From the NCBI RefSeq assembly GCF_963666025.1, contig NZ_OY762552.1, forward strand, positions 2,630,501 through 2,694,500: a stretch of DNA of 64,000 nt, in the 5' to 3' direction. The position numbers were made by a program, and so were the translations under genes. The stretch is from an uncultured Methanobacterium sp. GTDB lineage: Archaea > Methanobacteriota > Methanobacteria > Methanobacteriales > Methanobacteriaceae. This document shows positions 55,326 through 64,000 of the stretch, in pieces. The first letter of the stretch is position 1. Each line of letters starts with the position of its first letter. The notes under the pieces are model-generated. The model made no database searches, was not told where the DNA came from, and saw nothing but the letters and a program-made list of their open reading frames with translations.

Positions 55326-56225
55326 TTATTTCCCCATAGCTCTCCATATCATCCTGGAGACACTGTGTAAGATCAATCCAGTGAAGGCTATGAAGGTTCC
55401 CATGATGGCAATGAGGGCTGCCAGTGTGGTGGGTAACAGGGTGGTCATTTGACCTCCCAGGTACTCTCCAAAGAATTTTAAACCTAGTATCATACCAATT
55501 ATCACCAGAATAATTCCTGGAAGGGTGAAGTAATATAATGGCCGGTTGAATTCCATGTCCTGTAGGATTCGCACCAGAACACTCACTCCATGGCTGAAGG
55601 GATTCTTCTTATGATGGCTTTCTTCGCCATAGGTGGTGGATATTTCCACTTCTTTAATCCTTAAACCTGCTTTGGCAGCTTCAATAAGCATTTCACTTTC
55701 AATGGTATAATCAAGACTATGGAATCGGAATATTGGTATGGTATGGCCGGCAAAGGCCCTGAAACCACTCTGGCTGTCGGTTACATCCATTTTACCACTG
55801 ATGTTAGTGGCAGTATCCAGCACGTTCTGCCCCACCCGTCGATAAGCCGGTGTTTCATCCCCATTACCATTTAAGTATCGGCTGCCATTTACCACATCTG
55901 CCTCATCCTTGAGTATGGGTTCTAGAAGTCGGGGTATTTCCTCAGGTTCGTGTTGACCATCAGAGTCCAGGGTGACTATGATATCTGCATCTTTAGCTGC
56001 CTTAAAACCAGTCTTGAGTGCAGCTCCTTTCCCCTGATTTTGGGGGTGTGATATAACTTTAGCTCCAGCTAATTTGGCTAGCTCTGCAGTTTTGTCCTGG
56101 CTGCCGTCATCCACTACGATAACCCGTAATACCTGTTGACGTGTCCCTAAAACCACACTTCCTATGGTTTTTTCTTCATTGTAAGCAGGTATGATGGCAG
56201 TGATTTTTATTAATATTCCTCCCAA
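55326..56225 (-). CDS. Family 2 glycosyltransferase with C-terminal membrane helices
   Basis: A 299-residue dolichol-phosphate-sugar-synthase-like enzyme. KITAIIPAYNEEKTIGSVV, VDDGSQDKT and the LDSDGQHEPEEI metal motif form the GT-A domain, and TDSQSGFRAF and the C-terminal pair of helices (about 225-295) anchor it. It probably loads a sugar onto a lipid carrier for surface glycans or S-layer N-glycosylation. The only standard start is TTG at 56225, but the GGGAGGA site falls after it, just before an ATA at 56210 where homologues start. Confidence 0.88.
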   Translation of the reverse strand: MGGILIKITAIIPAYNEEKTIGSVVLGTRQQVLRVIVVDDGSQDKTAELAKLAGAKVISHPQNQGKGAALKTGFKAAKDADIIVTLDSDGQHEPEEIPRLLEPILKDEADVVNGSRYLNGNGDETPAYRRVGQNVLDTATNISGKMDVTDSQSGFRAFAGHTIPIFRFHSLDYTIESEMLIEAAKAGLRIKEVEISTTYGEESHHKKNPFSHGVSVLVRILQDMEFNRPLYYFTLPGIILVIIGMILGLKFFGEYLGGQMTTLLPTTLAALIAIMGTFIAFTGLILHSVSRMIWRAMGK

Positions 56226-56751
56226 TGGGTAATAATATTGTAAAGATATAACAATATTTTTAATTCAGGTTCATATTCGTTAATAAATATGTAAATAAAG
56301 ATACTTTACTTTTATGGTATTATATTAAACAAATTACGTAATATATTTTATTATATGCTTATTTTGAGTAACCAGCTCTCACTATACTCTAAGCTCTCAC
56401 TATACTCTAAGCTCTCACTATACTCTAAGCTCTCACTGACTCTACTATAATGATAGTTAACAACTCAGTATTTTATTCCCTTTTCTTATTTCAAGCAATA
56501 AGAGTGTTTAATTTGTTTAGAGAAGTTATTTTTAATTAGACTAATTATTTGTTGCTAAAACTTATAAAACTTCTCATATATGCTGCTAGAAAATGATGTT
56601 TCATCTAATAATAGTTACAGTTATATGTCAATAGCAATAAAATCTTAATATCGGTTTTGATGGATAGTTAATGAGAATTTTAGATTCAATTCACTGATTA
56701 CATAAAAATACATATTAACTCCATTCAACATTTAAATCCAAACTGGGAGTA
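56226..56751. other. Divergent spacer with 18-bp repeat
   Basis: About 530 bp between divergent genes. It carries the AGCTCTCACTATACTCTA repeat listed separately, and AT-rich sequence with likely promoters on both strands. No ORF or RNA is supported. Confidence 0.6.
56374..56445. repeat. 18-bp tandem repeat, three perfect units plus a partial
   Basis: AGCTCTCACTATACTCTA at 56374, 56392 and 56410, followed by AGCTCTCACTGACTCTAC at 56428. Its base composition differs from the AT-rich surroundings. Confidence 0.9.
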
Positions 56752-57579
56752 ATGAACTTGAAGATCAATGAAATGGTAAATGAAAAACGTTTTCAAACGG
56801 GATTACCCATTAATTATATTATAACTCTCATTGCTTACCTTTTAGCCCTCATTGGGGCTGAACTCCTAACCACTTATGTTAATAAGACTTGGGGGTTGGC
56901 TGCTCATACCATAATCCTCTTTGCTCTTTTGGTTAATGCTGCCATGGTGGAATCTAATGATTTTTCCAACCTGCTCCGCAGTATGATGGCCATACCCATC
57001 ATACGGATTGTAGGACTTTCAGTACCCATGATGCAGATAAAACCATTATACTGGTTCCCTATTGTTGCTATACCCCTTTTTGCAGCATCCATTGCCATCA
57101 TGCGCAGTCAAAAATTATCCCTGGCTGATGTGGGATTTATACTGGGTAATGTTAAAGTTCAACTTCTAATTGCAGTTACTGGATTCTTTACGGGTATTAT
57201 AGAGTTTTTCATCCTCAGACCGGATCCATTGATCTCCCAGTTTACCCCAATGCTTATTATTGGAGCTTTCTTCATACTACTGATATCCACTGGGCTGGCT
57301 GAGGAATTACTGTTCAGGGGGATACTGCAAAACAATGTTACCAACATGTTTGGGGTGGCATTCGGTCTTCTCTACACATCCCTGGTGTTTACCACCATGC
57401 ACATTGGCTGGATCTACTTTGCGGATTTAGTCTTCGTGTTCTGTGTGGCCATGTTCTATGGTGCCTGCCTAATTAAAACCAAATCCATAGTTGGAATAAC
57501 CGTTGCTCACGGAATATCCAATTCAATGCTGTTTTTAGTGATGCCCTTTGTGAACTTAGCTGCCTTTGGCCTACATTAG
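56752..57579 (+). CDS. CPBP family intramembrane metalloprotease
   Basis: A 275-residue membrane protein with about eight hydrophobic segments. The CPBP (CAAX protease/Abi) motifs are all present: EELLFRG (catalytic Glu pair and Arg), FTTMHIGW (His) and VAHGISNS (His). It would cleave within the membrane; the substrate is unknown. In archaea such proteins may process exported or lipidated proteins, and several exported genes lie downstream. Confidence 0.88.
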   Translation: MNLKINEMVNEKRFQTGLPINYIITLIAYLLALIGAELLTTYVNKTWGLAAHTIILFALLVNAAMVESNDFSNLLRSMMAIPIIRIVGLSVPMMQIKPLYWFPIVAIPLFAASIAIMRSQKLSLADVGFILGNVKVQLLIAVTGFFTGIIEFFILRPDPLISQFTPMLIIGAFFILLISTGLAEELLFRGILQNNVTNMFGVAFGLLYTSLVFTTMHIGWIYFADLVFVFCVAMFYGACLIKTKSIVGITVAHGISNSMLFLVMPFVNLAAFGLH

Positions 57580-58051
57580 GTTAGTTCGTTTCTTGGTGAA
57601 GTGGAGGTATCCTTCCAAAGCAAAGGAATGGATAACTAAATACCCATCTTGCATTTTTCAATCAATTTTTAAGAAGTATGCTTCTTCAATGATTGCAGTT
57701 TTTATTTTTGAAAATTTTTCTTCATAGTACCAGTGAATTCTTCATAGTATCAGTTAATTCTTTATCAATATCAGTGAATATCTTAAAATTCCAGTTAAAT
57801 GGATTATAAAAGGTCCAGTTAAGGGGTTATAAATGAAAATAATTATTTTTGAAGGGATTTAAGATGAAAAACAGGATTTAAGATTTAAGATCCACTGGGA
57901 TATAAGAGATACAGTTTAAGATTTAAGATTCCATTGGGATAAATAGATACAGGTTTAGTTTAAGATTCCATTGGGATAAATGATGAAACGTTTCGATTGA
58001 ACTAATCCAAGAGAATTATTTAAAATAAATATAAAAAAAGGGAATGGTTAG
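57580..58051. other. Convergent spacer with decayed repeats
   Basis: About 470 bp. TTCTTCATAGTATCAGT-like units recur near 57718-57780, and AAGATTCCATTGGGATAAAT units with GATACAG occur two to three times near 57885-57980. No ORF is supported. Confidence 0.6.
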
Positions 58052-58678
58052 TTAAAGGTAGTATGTCTTTTGAACACTTTTTGCAGTAGATCTCTGATTG
58101 TTAGGATAGTAAATGAAATCACTGACTCCTAGAATACGGAAACCCTCTTGTTTTAAAGTGTAAGTCCCTTCCCAATCAGTTATCACTCCATCAATAGTGA
58201 AATTGCCCGTGAAGGTCTTACCATCGTTCTGGAAGTAAGTGATACCAGTCCATGCTGCGCATGTCAGATTCATGTGTCCCTTGAAGGTGGTGTTGAACAT
58301 GGCACCCTTAACATTCTTGGTTATGAGGGCGTAAATGGTTCCAGGGGTTACCTTGATCTGGTCAATTTTCCCGGTACCGGTGAGTCCATCGGCAGTGTAA
58401 TCCAGGGGACTTTCGGATTTTTCAGCACCGGAGAGCTTTAAGAAAAAGTTGAAATCATTTCCCTTTCCATTGATCTTATAAAAGCCACCCATTGATGCAG
58501 AGTTGGGATCAGATGGATTGGTTGGGGGTATCCATACTTTAGCACTGTAATTGTAGGTTATCTGGCTAAAAACCAGGCCACTGACAAATCCACTGGAAGC
58601 TTCTACCACTGCGAGAGAGGAGAAGGCCACTACCAGTACCACTGCTATTATTAAGATTTTTTGATTCATTTCAATCAA
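58052..58678 (-). CDS. Exported protein of unknown function
   Basis: A 208-residue protein with an N-terminal signal (ILIIAVVLVVAFSSLAVVEA) and a beta-rich body. The sequence PPTNPSDPNSASMGGFYKIN and the later FKGHMNLTCAAWTGITYF do not match a family I recognise. Two Asn-X-Thr sites suggest surface location. It lies in a run of minus-strand exported genes. Confidence 0.75.
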   Translation of the reverse strand: MIEMNQKILIIAVVLVVAFSSLAVVEASSGFVSGLVFSQITYNYSAKVWIPPTNPSDPNSASMGGFYKINGKGNDFNFFLKLSGAEKSESPLDYTADGLTGTGKIDQIKVTPGTIYALITKNVKGAMFNTTFKGHMNLTCAAWTGITYFQNDGKTFTGNFTIDGVITDWEGTYTLKQEGFRILGVSDFIYYPNNQRSTAKSVQKTYYL

Positions 58679-58832
58679 TAAGCTGTTTAATTTTTACATT
58701 AATCAATTTCTTAGATTCTGTTTATTTATTGGATTCTGGTTATAGATTCTGGTTTAAACTAGATATTAAATAGATCTATTAAATGTAAACTGAAAAAGAA
58801 GCTAAAAATAAAATAAAAAAAGGGGTGTATTG

Positions 58833-59495
58833 TTAGACAATACTTGTAACTGCTTGGCACAGTTCAGGAACTCTGCTTATGGTGATGGTTACCGATCCAT
58901 CTGCATTTACAGTGATTATTTCTTCCTCATATAGAGGTTCCTGAGTACTGGTATCAATGCCCTGTATTTTAGCGAGTTCTGCTGGTGTTGTTGCAATGTA
59001 CGCTATGCTATCAGTGATGTTTGCTGGAAGTGTAGATATGTTCAGTGGGTTAAAGTTTACATTGGTGGAACTTGCACTTGCAGTTGGGTATCTGGTATTG
59101 GACCAACCCTGGAATGATATGTTGAGGGCTCCTACGCCACCACCGGTGGTGTTGAAAAGTCCTTTCCAAGATTGTACTCGTATAACAGTTCCTGCAGGTA
59201 ATGGTGCGTCACCATATCCTAGTGCCTGGGATAAATCAATTGTCACGTTTCCATTGGGTTTGATGAATGTATCCGCCCAGATGGTCATATTAGTCCCATT
59301 TTTATTGGTGGCGTTGGCATCTATTTCTATATGTGCCCAGGTACTACCATTGTTGAAAATCGCAAGTTTAGTCCCGTTTTCCGATATTGCATTGGCATTG
59401 GTGCCGTTTGTTTTAGTATTATCATTGCATCCGGATACAGCCACAACCACTATGACTACTGCCAGGATGGCTAATAATCCTATTTTGTTTTTCAT
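58833..59495 (-). CDS. Lipoprotein-like exported protein
   Basis: A 220-residue protein with a signal and a lipobox-like AVSGC followed by an Asn/Thr-rich linker. The body has many Asn-X-Ser/Thr sites and a segment TVRIQSW-like beta structure. No known domain is recognised. It is likely anchored at the outer face of the membrane. The next gene upstream, 59508-59792, is on the same strand 12 bp away, so they may be co-transcribed. Confidence 0.75.
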   Translation of the reverse strand: MKNKIGLLAILAVVIVVVAVSGCNDNTKTNGTNANAISENGTKLAIFNNGSTWAHIEIDANATNKNGTNMTIWADTFIKPNGNVTIDLSQALGYGDAPLPAGTVIRVQSWKGLFNTTGGGVGALNISFQGWSNTRYPTASASSTNVNFNPLNISTLPANITDSIAYIATTPAELAKIQGIDTSTQEPLYEEEIITVNADGSVTITISRVPELCQAVTSIV

Positions 59496-59507
59496 TCCCT
59501 ACCACTC

Positions 59508-59792
59508 CTAGAGTATAGTAACAACTTTGTAGGTGACTACTGCACCAAATACGAATAATAATGGCAGTATTGCCACATTAGAGCTGTTAACAAAAGTATT
59601 TATTTTATTATTTTTATGGGCTTCGGAGCTTAAAATCTCTTTAAGAGCCAAAAACGCTATAAGGGCCACTACAGCTATTAAACTATACCCTAAAATGTCT
59701 GCAGAAGTCACTGCTGTGGTGGCAGTGGCTGCAGATGTAGCTGCAGTGGTGGTGGTTGTAGTGGTAGTGGCTGTAGTTACAGTCGATATCAT
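59508..59792 (-). CDS. Small membrane protein with Thr/Ala-rich N-terminus
   Basis: A 94-residue protein. Residues 1-30 are almost only Thr, Ala and Val, including eight consecutive Thr, encoded by ACx triplets. Two hydrophobic helices follow (about 35-50 and 73-92). The Thr stretch resembles an O-glycosylated stalk. It is the first gene of a pair with the lipoprotein-like gene. No family is recognised. Confidence 0.65.
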   Translation of the reverse strand: MISTVTTATTTTTTTTAATSAATATTAVTSADILGYSLIAVVALIAFLALKEILSSEAHKNNKINTFVNSSNVAILPLLFVFGAVVTYKVVTIL

Positions 59793-60117
59793 GTGTATAC
59801 CTTCTTTTTCTTTTAATATATATTATTTTCCTTTTACTGACAATATAAGGTTCCAATCCCAATAAACACCATCTTTATCAGTTTAAATGATTGGATGGTG
59901 GCTAAAGTAGCAAATTAGACATACAATATTATTTTTTTTAATATAAATAAGCTTTACTAAATAATTCTTTGGTGATTACCATCACACGTAATCAATTGGA
60001 GTGGGTACTGTAAATATTTAATAAAAATATAAATGGATGGATGGGGATGGAAGATAGTCCAATCAAAGGGGTTAGCCCAATCAAAGAGGTAAAATATAAA
60101 TTGCCTCTAAATCAGAT
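59793..60117. other. Spacer before the small membrane protein gene
   Basis: About 325 bp, probably the promoter region of 59792 (minus strand). A short repeat, CCAATCAAAG-GGTTAG-CCAATCAAAG, lies near 60058-60085. No ORF or RNA is supported. Confidence 0.55.
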
Positions 60118-62712
60118 TTAAGTCACGTTTAACCACAGGTGCAGTGAGCGATAATCTGTCTGGTTGTTTGGTAACTTGTAGAGTAAAAACTCCAGTTTCT
60201 TTTGACCGGTAGAACCAGCGGTGAAAGTGTAGGGTATCTCCATCTCCTGCCCATTGGTTAAAGTTAGTGTCTGATTTTTAAGGATGGTGCCATTTACTTT
60301 CACTACCAGTAAGTAATCTTGGGTGGTGTATTCATGATTCACCACTCCAATGGTCATGGAGCCGTTCTGGCCTGTGGTGAGGTTAGTGGGATAGTTACTG
60401 GCAGTACCATTTGATCCTAAGATGTAGAACTCGGTGAATTTTTCCCCCTGTTTGGGTTTGACTATGATGTAAACCGTGGTGGAAATTGCTAGGATGATGG
60501 TAATAATCAGTATAATGGATAGGATCCTCTCTGTTTTTGACTCTCCCCTGAATGAACCTTTAATACCCTTTGCAAACTGGCCGAAGGGTACAAAGAACCG
60601 TTCTTCTTCAGGTAGTTTCCTCCGTCTTAAAAAGGCAATGGCACACATGGCCAGGGTGAAAATGGTTAGACTGATTAGTATTGGGTCCAGGCGAATTCCC
60701 CAGGGTGTGTAATTAAGTGCCAGGCCAATGAGGGGTGTTACTGCAATACTCAAACCGAAACTCAAAGCCGCCCTTTCAATACCATCTAGATCACCCCATT
60801 TAGGGAAAAGAGCTGCGATTAATGTATATCCTGGGATGAATAACACCAGTAAAATTCCCAGAATGGTCCTGACGAAGGTCTTATTCAGTGGTGGAATGAG
60901 AACGAAGGCCACAGTGAGTAAGGTGATGGCCGCCACCAGAATGATATCCAAATGATAATTACGGGGTTTAAAGGTTGGAGGTGCTTTTTTAATTTCACGT
61001 TCTGAAATAATTCCACTTTCAGCAACAATTCCACTATCTGTTTTTACAGATGTGCCTATTGTTTGTAATTTTCTCAGGGTTTCTTTCCTTGCTTCCTCAG
61101 AAGGAGTTAACTCTTCAGTTTCAGCAGGTTCTTTCAGGGGAGTTTCATCTCTTTTTGGAACTTCTTCGATTTCTAGGGGTTCTTCTGCTTCTTCCTGTGG
61201 TTTGAGTTCTTTCTCCTGTTCTTCAAAGGATTCTTCCTCTTCTATAAATGATTCTCCCTGACCTTCAAAGTATTCTTCATGGGAAATCTCTTCAGGTTCT
61301 TCTGCTGGAATCTCATGGTCATGTATAGTACGCCATTTTCTGATGAATGCTCCAGCTGAGAGTAGCACCGATGCCACGAACATTATCTGTACCAGGAACT
61401 TGGGCATAGATGGTAGTAGGTGCATGTTCCATGCCAGGAAAGACATGAAGAATAGGATGATAGCAATAATCATTGTGGTTACTAAGAGATTCCTTGAACT
61501 GGCCCTGGATTTATCAGGGAAGATGATGGTTAGCCCAGCGTAACCCAGGATAAACAGGAGTAAAATAAAGAAGATAATAGAAGTGGTGTTACTTTTCAGA
61601 GGATTAAAGTAGAGGAACAGGAGTGAAATTCCACTTAAAAAGAGTATCATCACCAGATCCCAGTTTCGAAAACCAGATTTCTTTTCTGGTGCCTCATTTT
61701 CCCATACAGGTTTATCCATTTCTGCTTCGTAGTCAGTGGGTGAAGTTTTAACTGCTTCTTCTACCCTCAGGGGAACACCTTTAGGTTGTTCAGGGGAGGG
61801 ATGATCTTCCTCCTCTGGAGGATATTCATGGTCTTCGGAAACGTAGTCTTCTGAAATGTATTTATCCTCATTTGGAGGGTATTTGTCTTCATCAAAGGGA
61901 TATTTATCCTTAATTCTCTCGTACTGGAGTGGTTTTTCTTTTTTTAGATCCTGATATTTTTGAGGTTCGGTATCTGCGGGTTTTTCCTTAATTTCCTCTC
62001 CAGATTCATCCACCAGTTCCTCTTCAGGTTCCTCCCCCAATTCTTCTACAGGTTCATCCCCTATTTCCTCTCCAGCTTTTTCTTCAATTTCCTCAGAAGG
62101 TTCTTCCTCAGATTCCCCTTGGGCTTCGTCCTCTAAACCTTCATCATATTCATAATAGTATTCCTCAGGGGTGTCTTCTTCACCCTCTGGGGTTTCTTCT
62201 TCATAATATTCATCCTCATAATATCTCTCATCACCTTCGTAGTGATCTTCGTATTCATTTGCATCTTGCTCTGCTTTCTGGCGCATTAAAGTTGCCCGCT
62301 CGATGGATTCCTCCAGTGTGAGCTGGGCATCTCTGCGAATAGGTTCCATCTCATCTGCTGGTTCTTTCCTTCGGGCCATGGCAATTAATGAGAACACGAT
62401 GGCCAGGATGAGGAGTATTTGATTGAGGTAGCCTGTGAGGAAACTCCACTTGAGACTGCTGAAAATCAATGGTAAAAACAGGATGAAAATCAGTCCCAGA
62501 ACAAAGCCCAGACCTAAACGGAGTGTCCAGCCCATTTTCTCATCACTGGGCCAGATTGAGGTAATAATGGCATATCCTGGTAGAAGTAAGACTAAAATCG
62601 TTGGTAATAAGGATAATGGATATCCTTTAATCAGCTTGAGCCAGCTCATTACAAGAACTGCTGCACTGAGGATGATAATCAGTAAAAGGTCTTTCTGTGA
62701 TGAGAGTTTCAT
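60118..62712 (-). CDS. Very large DUF1616 membrane protein
   Basis: An 864-residue protein. Membrane segments at about 10-110 are the first DUF1616-like block (SLLPTILVLLLPGYAIITSIWP). Residues about 120-340 form an acidic Glu/Tyr/Pro/Lys-rich linker. Two or three helices follow (350-450), then a second acidic linker (about 465-560), then the second DUF1616-like block (LVLFIPGYTLIAALFPKWGD). The C-terminus, from about 760, is an external beta domain with many Asn-X-Thr sites. DUF1616 proteins of methanogens are usually about 320-340 residues. They are surface proteins of unknown role. Confidence 0.85.
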   Translation of the reverse strand: MKLSSQKDLLLIIILSAAVLVMSWLKLIKGYPLSLLPTILVLLLPGYAIITSIWPSDEKMGWTLRLGLGFVLGLIFILFLPLIFSSLKWSFLTGYLNQILLILAIVFSLIAMARRKEPADEMEPIRRDAQLTLEESIERATLMRQKAEQDANEYEDHYEGDERYYEDEYYEEETPEGEEDTPEEYYYEYDEGLEDEAQGESEEEPSEEIEEKAGEEIGDEPVEELGEEPEEELVDESGEEIKEKPADTEPQKYQDLKKEKPLQYERIKDKYPFDEDKYPPNEDKYISEDYVSEDHEYPPEEEDHPSPEQPKGVPLRVEEAVKTSPTDYEAEMDKPVWENEAPEKKSGFRNWDLVMILFLSGISLLFLYFNPLKSNTTSIIFFILLLFILGYAGLTIIFPDKSRASSRNLLVTTMIIAIILFFMSFLAWNMHLLPSMPKFLVQIMFVASVLLSAGAFIRKWRTIHDHEIPAEEPEEISHEEYFEGQGESFIEEEESFEEQEKELKPQEEAEEPLEIEEVPKRDETPLKEPAETEELTPSEEARKETLRKLQTIGTSVKTDSGIVAESGIISEREIKKAPPTFKPRNYHLDIILVAAITLLTVAFVLIPPLNKTFVRTILGILLVLFIPGYTLIAALFPKWGDLDGIERAALSFGLSIAVTPLIGLALNYTPWGIRLDPILISLTIFTLAMCAIAFLRRRKLPEEERFFVPFGQFAKGIKGSFRGESKTERILSIILIITIILAISTTVYIIVKPKQGEKFTEFYILGSNGTASNYPTNLTTGQNGSMTIGVVNHEYTTQDYLLVVKVNGTILKNQTLTLTNGQEMEIPYTFTAGSTGQKKLEFLLYKLPNNQTDYRSLHLWLNVT

Positions 62713-63073
62713 AAACTGTTGTTGGGATGAAGTTGTATAAAATACTTGGTGGTGGTTGGACTAGTATTTCAATTCAGAGTTCTCCCTTAAATCAGATTCA
62801 ATTAATTAGATTTTGAACAGGGAATTATAAAATTTTTTTGACAAAAAGTAAATTGATGATCAATGGGGATGTCTTAGTGGGGAAAGATCATTACCAAATG
62901 ATCAAATCCCTCTTATTTTTACACTCAGGTTCTGGTAAAACATACTTTGCATAACTATTTTGTCCGATATGTCCGTTATAATGTCCGTTATAGGCTACTT
63001 TTTATTTCTGTTAAGGATACTTTCATGTACTGTCTTGAATATTTTAAGGTATTATTAAAAAGTCCTGGTGCAA
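62713..63073. other. Spacer between two minus-strand genes, with TGTCCG repeats
   Basis: About 360 bp that includes the promoter of the DUF1616 gene. TGTCCGATA, TGTCCGTTATAA and TGTCCGTTATAG occur in series at about 62961-62993, spaced 9-12 bp. This could be an operator array or another tandem duplication. Confidence 0.55.
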
Positions 63074-64000
63074 TTAAGAAAGTTCATATCTTCTTCCTTT
63101 CTTCTCACCAATGGCTATTATAAGTTTTTTATCCACCAGGTCTGCTAAATACCTCCGGAGTGTACGTTCATTTATTCCTGGGGAGATACGCAGGAAATCG
63201 GACATGGTTAAGGATCCATGTTCCTGTATATGTGACACTGCCTGGATCTGGCTGCGGTTGAGGCCTAAACTTTTCAAATATTCCTTATCATACACGTTTT
63301 TTAACAGGTAAACCGAGAAACCGGCAAATTCTTCTTTAAAATCAGGTTCAGGGAGCCCGGCATTTTCGAGTGACTTCATCATCTGTGGTATACCTGATCC
63401 ATGAACCTCCACCAGACCTGCCTTGAAGAACATCTCTGCAATTAAAGGATTCCTGGTTGAAGAAGGGTGCGGAGTCTGGAGTTTTTCAATGGTCAGTCCA
63501 CCGAATAGTTCTCCCGGGTTAAAAAACCATATCTGGTCATCAAATATTTTAATCTGAGTCTGGACCTGGAATTTGAAGTAGTCCCGGTGGACTATGGAGT
63601 TAATTAAAGCTTCACGTATAGCTTTAAGGGGGTAGTCCCAGACTTCTTCTCGGGTTAGTTTATTTTTTATTTTGAATTTCACATTGATGGAGTTTTTAAT
63701 TGCCTCTTCTGCTTCTTCTGCCTGCTGGAAGAGGTTACCGGTAACTCTCCGGTCGTATATGTTCACATCATCCTTGAATCTTAACACCCTGACCAGGGCG
63801 TTGGTGAAGTACTTCTGGGGGTTCCGGCCAAAGAGGATGATGGCGGCATTGGTGAGTCTGCCGTCAACTAAGAGGTTCAGCTTTTTTAGTATTTCCTGTA
63901 TTTCTGCCTTATCATCTGCTATGAGCCTGCCTCTTCTTACTGCCTTTCTGGTGAATTTCCGGAGGGACTCTTCATCAATTTCATTTATACTGTAATCATT
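63074..64000 (-). CDS. RecG/AlbA_2-type transcriptional regulator, 5' partial
   Basis: The frame is open from the right edge of the window, so the N-terminal part (AlbA_2 domain) is missing; the GTG at 63787 is internal. Visible parts are NAAIILFGRNPQKYF, the ATPase-like YPLKAIREALINSIVHRDYF, and IWFFNPGELFGGLTIEKL, which match the family of putative regulators with AlbA_2 and RecG-like C-terminal domains. The C-terminus has a winged helix (LNRSQIQAVSHIQEHGSLTM). The stop is just before the DUF1616 spacer. Its target is unknown. Confidence 0.85.
   Translation of the reverse strand, partial: NDYSINEIDEESLRKFTRKAVRRGRLIADDKAEIQEILKKLNLLVDGRLTNAAIILFGRNPQKYFTNALVRVLRFKDDVNIYDRRVTGNLFQQAEEAEEAIKNSINVKFKIKNKLTREEVWDYPLKAIREALINSIVHRDYFKFQVQTQIKIFDDQIWFFNPGELFGGLTIEKLQTPHPSSTRNPLIAEMFFKAGLVEVHGSGIPQMMKSLENAGLPEPDFKEEFAGFSVYLLKNVYDKEYLKSLGLNRSQIQAVSHIQEHGSLTMSDFLRISPGINERTLRRYLADLVDKKLIIAIGEKKGRRYELS

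Noticed and set aside
56374..56445. A CRISPR array, considered for the regular 18-bp units here and in other spacers
   Set aside because: Units are directly adjacent without unique spacers, no cas genes are present, and the units differ between loci.
59533..59865. A plus-strand 110-codon open frame rich in Val and Ala
   Set aside because: It is the complement of the Thr/Ala-rich gene on the minus strand; the latter has a plausible two-helix protein and a neighbour on its strand.

Overview
The window is chromosomal DNA of a methanogenic archaeon of the order Methanobacteriales, most like a mesophilic Methanobacterium. The reasons are archaeal-type ribosomal protein operons (L32e, L19e, L18e, L34e, L14e, S4e), RNA polymerase subunits Rpo3, Rpo10 and Rpo6, the RNase P protein Rnp1, the archaeal mevalonate pathway, a pycA-birA pair, AT-rich spacers, GGAGG/GGTGA ribosome binding sites with many TTG and GTG starts, and intron-bearing tRNA. 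From memory, the gene order follows the Methanothermobacter thermautotrophicus chromosome across its numbering origin (about MTH1914 to MTH1917, then MTH1 to about MTH52). This was not checked against a database. Layout: (1) 1-9.3 kb is mixed: a 5'-truncated SelA-like PLP enzyme, RNA 3'-phosphate cyclase, a secreted PIG-L deacetylase, biotin ligase with the biotin carboxylase subunit of pyruvate carboxylase, an MFS exporter with a MarR-type regulator and a shared repeated operator, and a METTL5-type methyltransferase. (2) 9.5-36.2 kb is the translation superoperon: a SPOUT methyltransferase, then L3, L4, L23, L2, S19, L22, S3, L29, aIF1, Rnp1, S17, L14, L24, S4e, L5, S14, S8, L6, L32e, L19e, L18, S5, L30, L15, SecY, AdkA, a YidC-like DUF106 protein, L34e, Cmk, L14e, Cbf5, tRNA-Ser, S13, S4, S11, Rpo3, L18e, L13, S9, Rpo10, a twice-interrupted tRNA-Pro, Rpo6, enolase, ferredoxin and S2. 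(3) 36.8-47 kb is an isoprenoid and lipid cluster: MEMO protein, mevalonate kinase, isopentenyl phosphate kinase, type 2 IPP isomerase, an RNase J-type nuclease, prenyl diphosphate synthase and glutamyl-tRNA synthetase. (4) 47.4-55 kb is metabolic: an AAA ATPase, adenylosuccinate synthetase, two DUF166-ferredoxin paralogues around a frameshifted gamma-carbonic-anhydrase-like gene, and cobalt-precorrin-4 methyltransferase. (5) 55.3-64 kb is a cell-surface region: glycosyltransferase, CPBP protease, three small exported or membrane proteins, a very large DUF1616 membrane protein, and the start of a RecG/AlbA_2-type regulator cut by the window edge. Four things stand out. First, ribosomal protein S3 has a tail of nearly 300 residues of Lys/Glu/Ala repeats, which makes up most of the protein. 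Second, short tandem duplications occur in most spacers, often copying the edge of a gene, and in-frame versions appear inside RtcA, L34e, mevalonate kinase and S3. Third, several gaps inside the ribosomal operons are dense in hairpins and may be structured RNAs or terminator-promoter units. Fourth, gltX is interrupted by 1547 consecutive C, almost certainly an assembly or base-calling artefact; the excess is an exact multiple of three and falls inside the Cys-Pro-His of a zinc motif. No insertion sequences, CRISPR arrays, prophage or defence islands were seen. The clearest candidates for something undescribed are the S3 tail, the hairpin-dense gaps and the two-intron tRNA-Pro.
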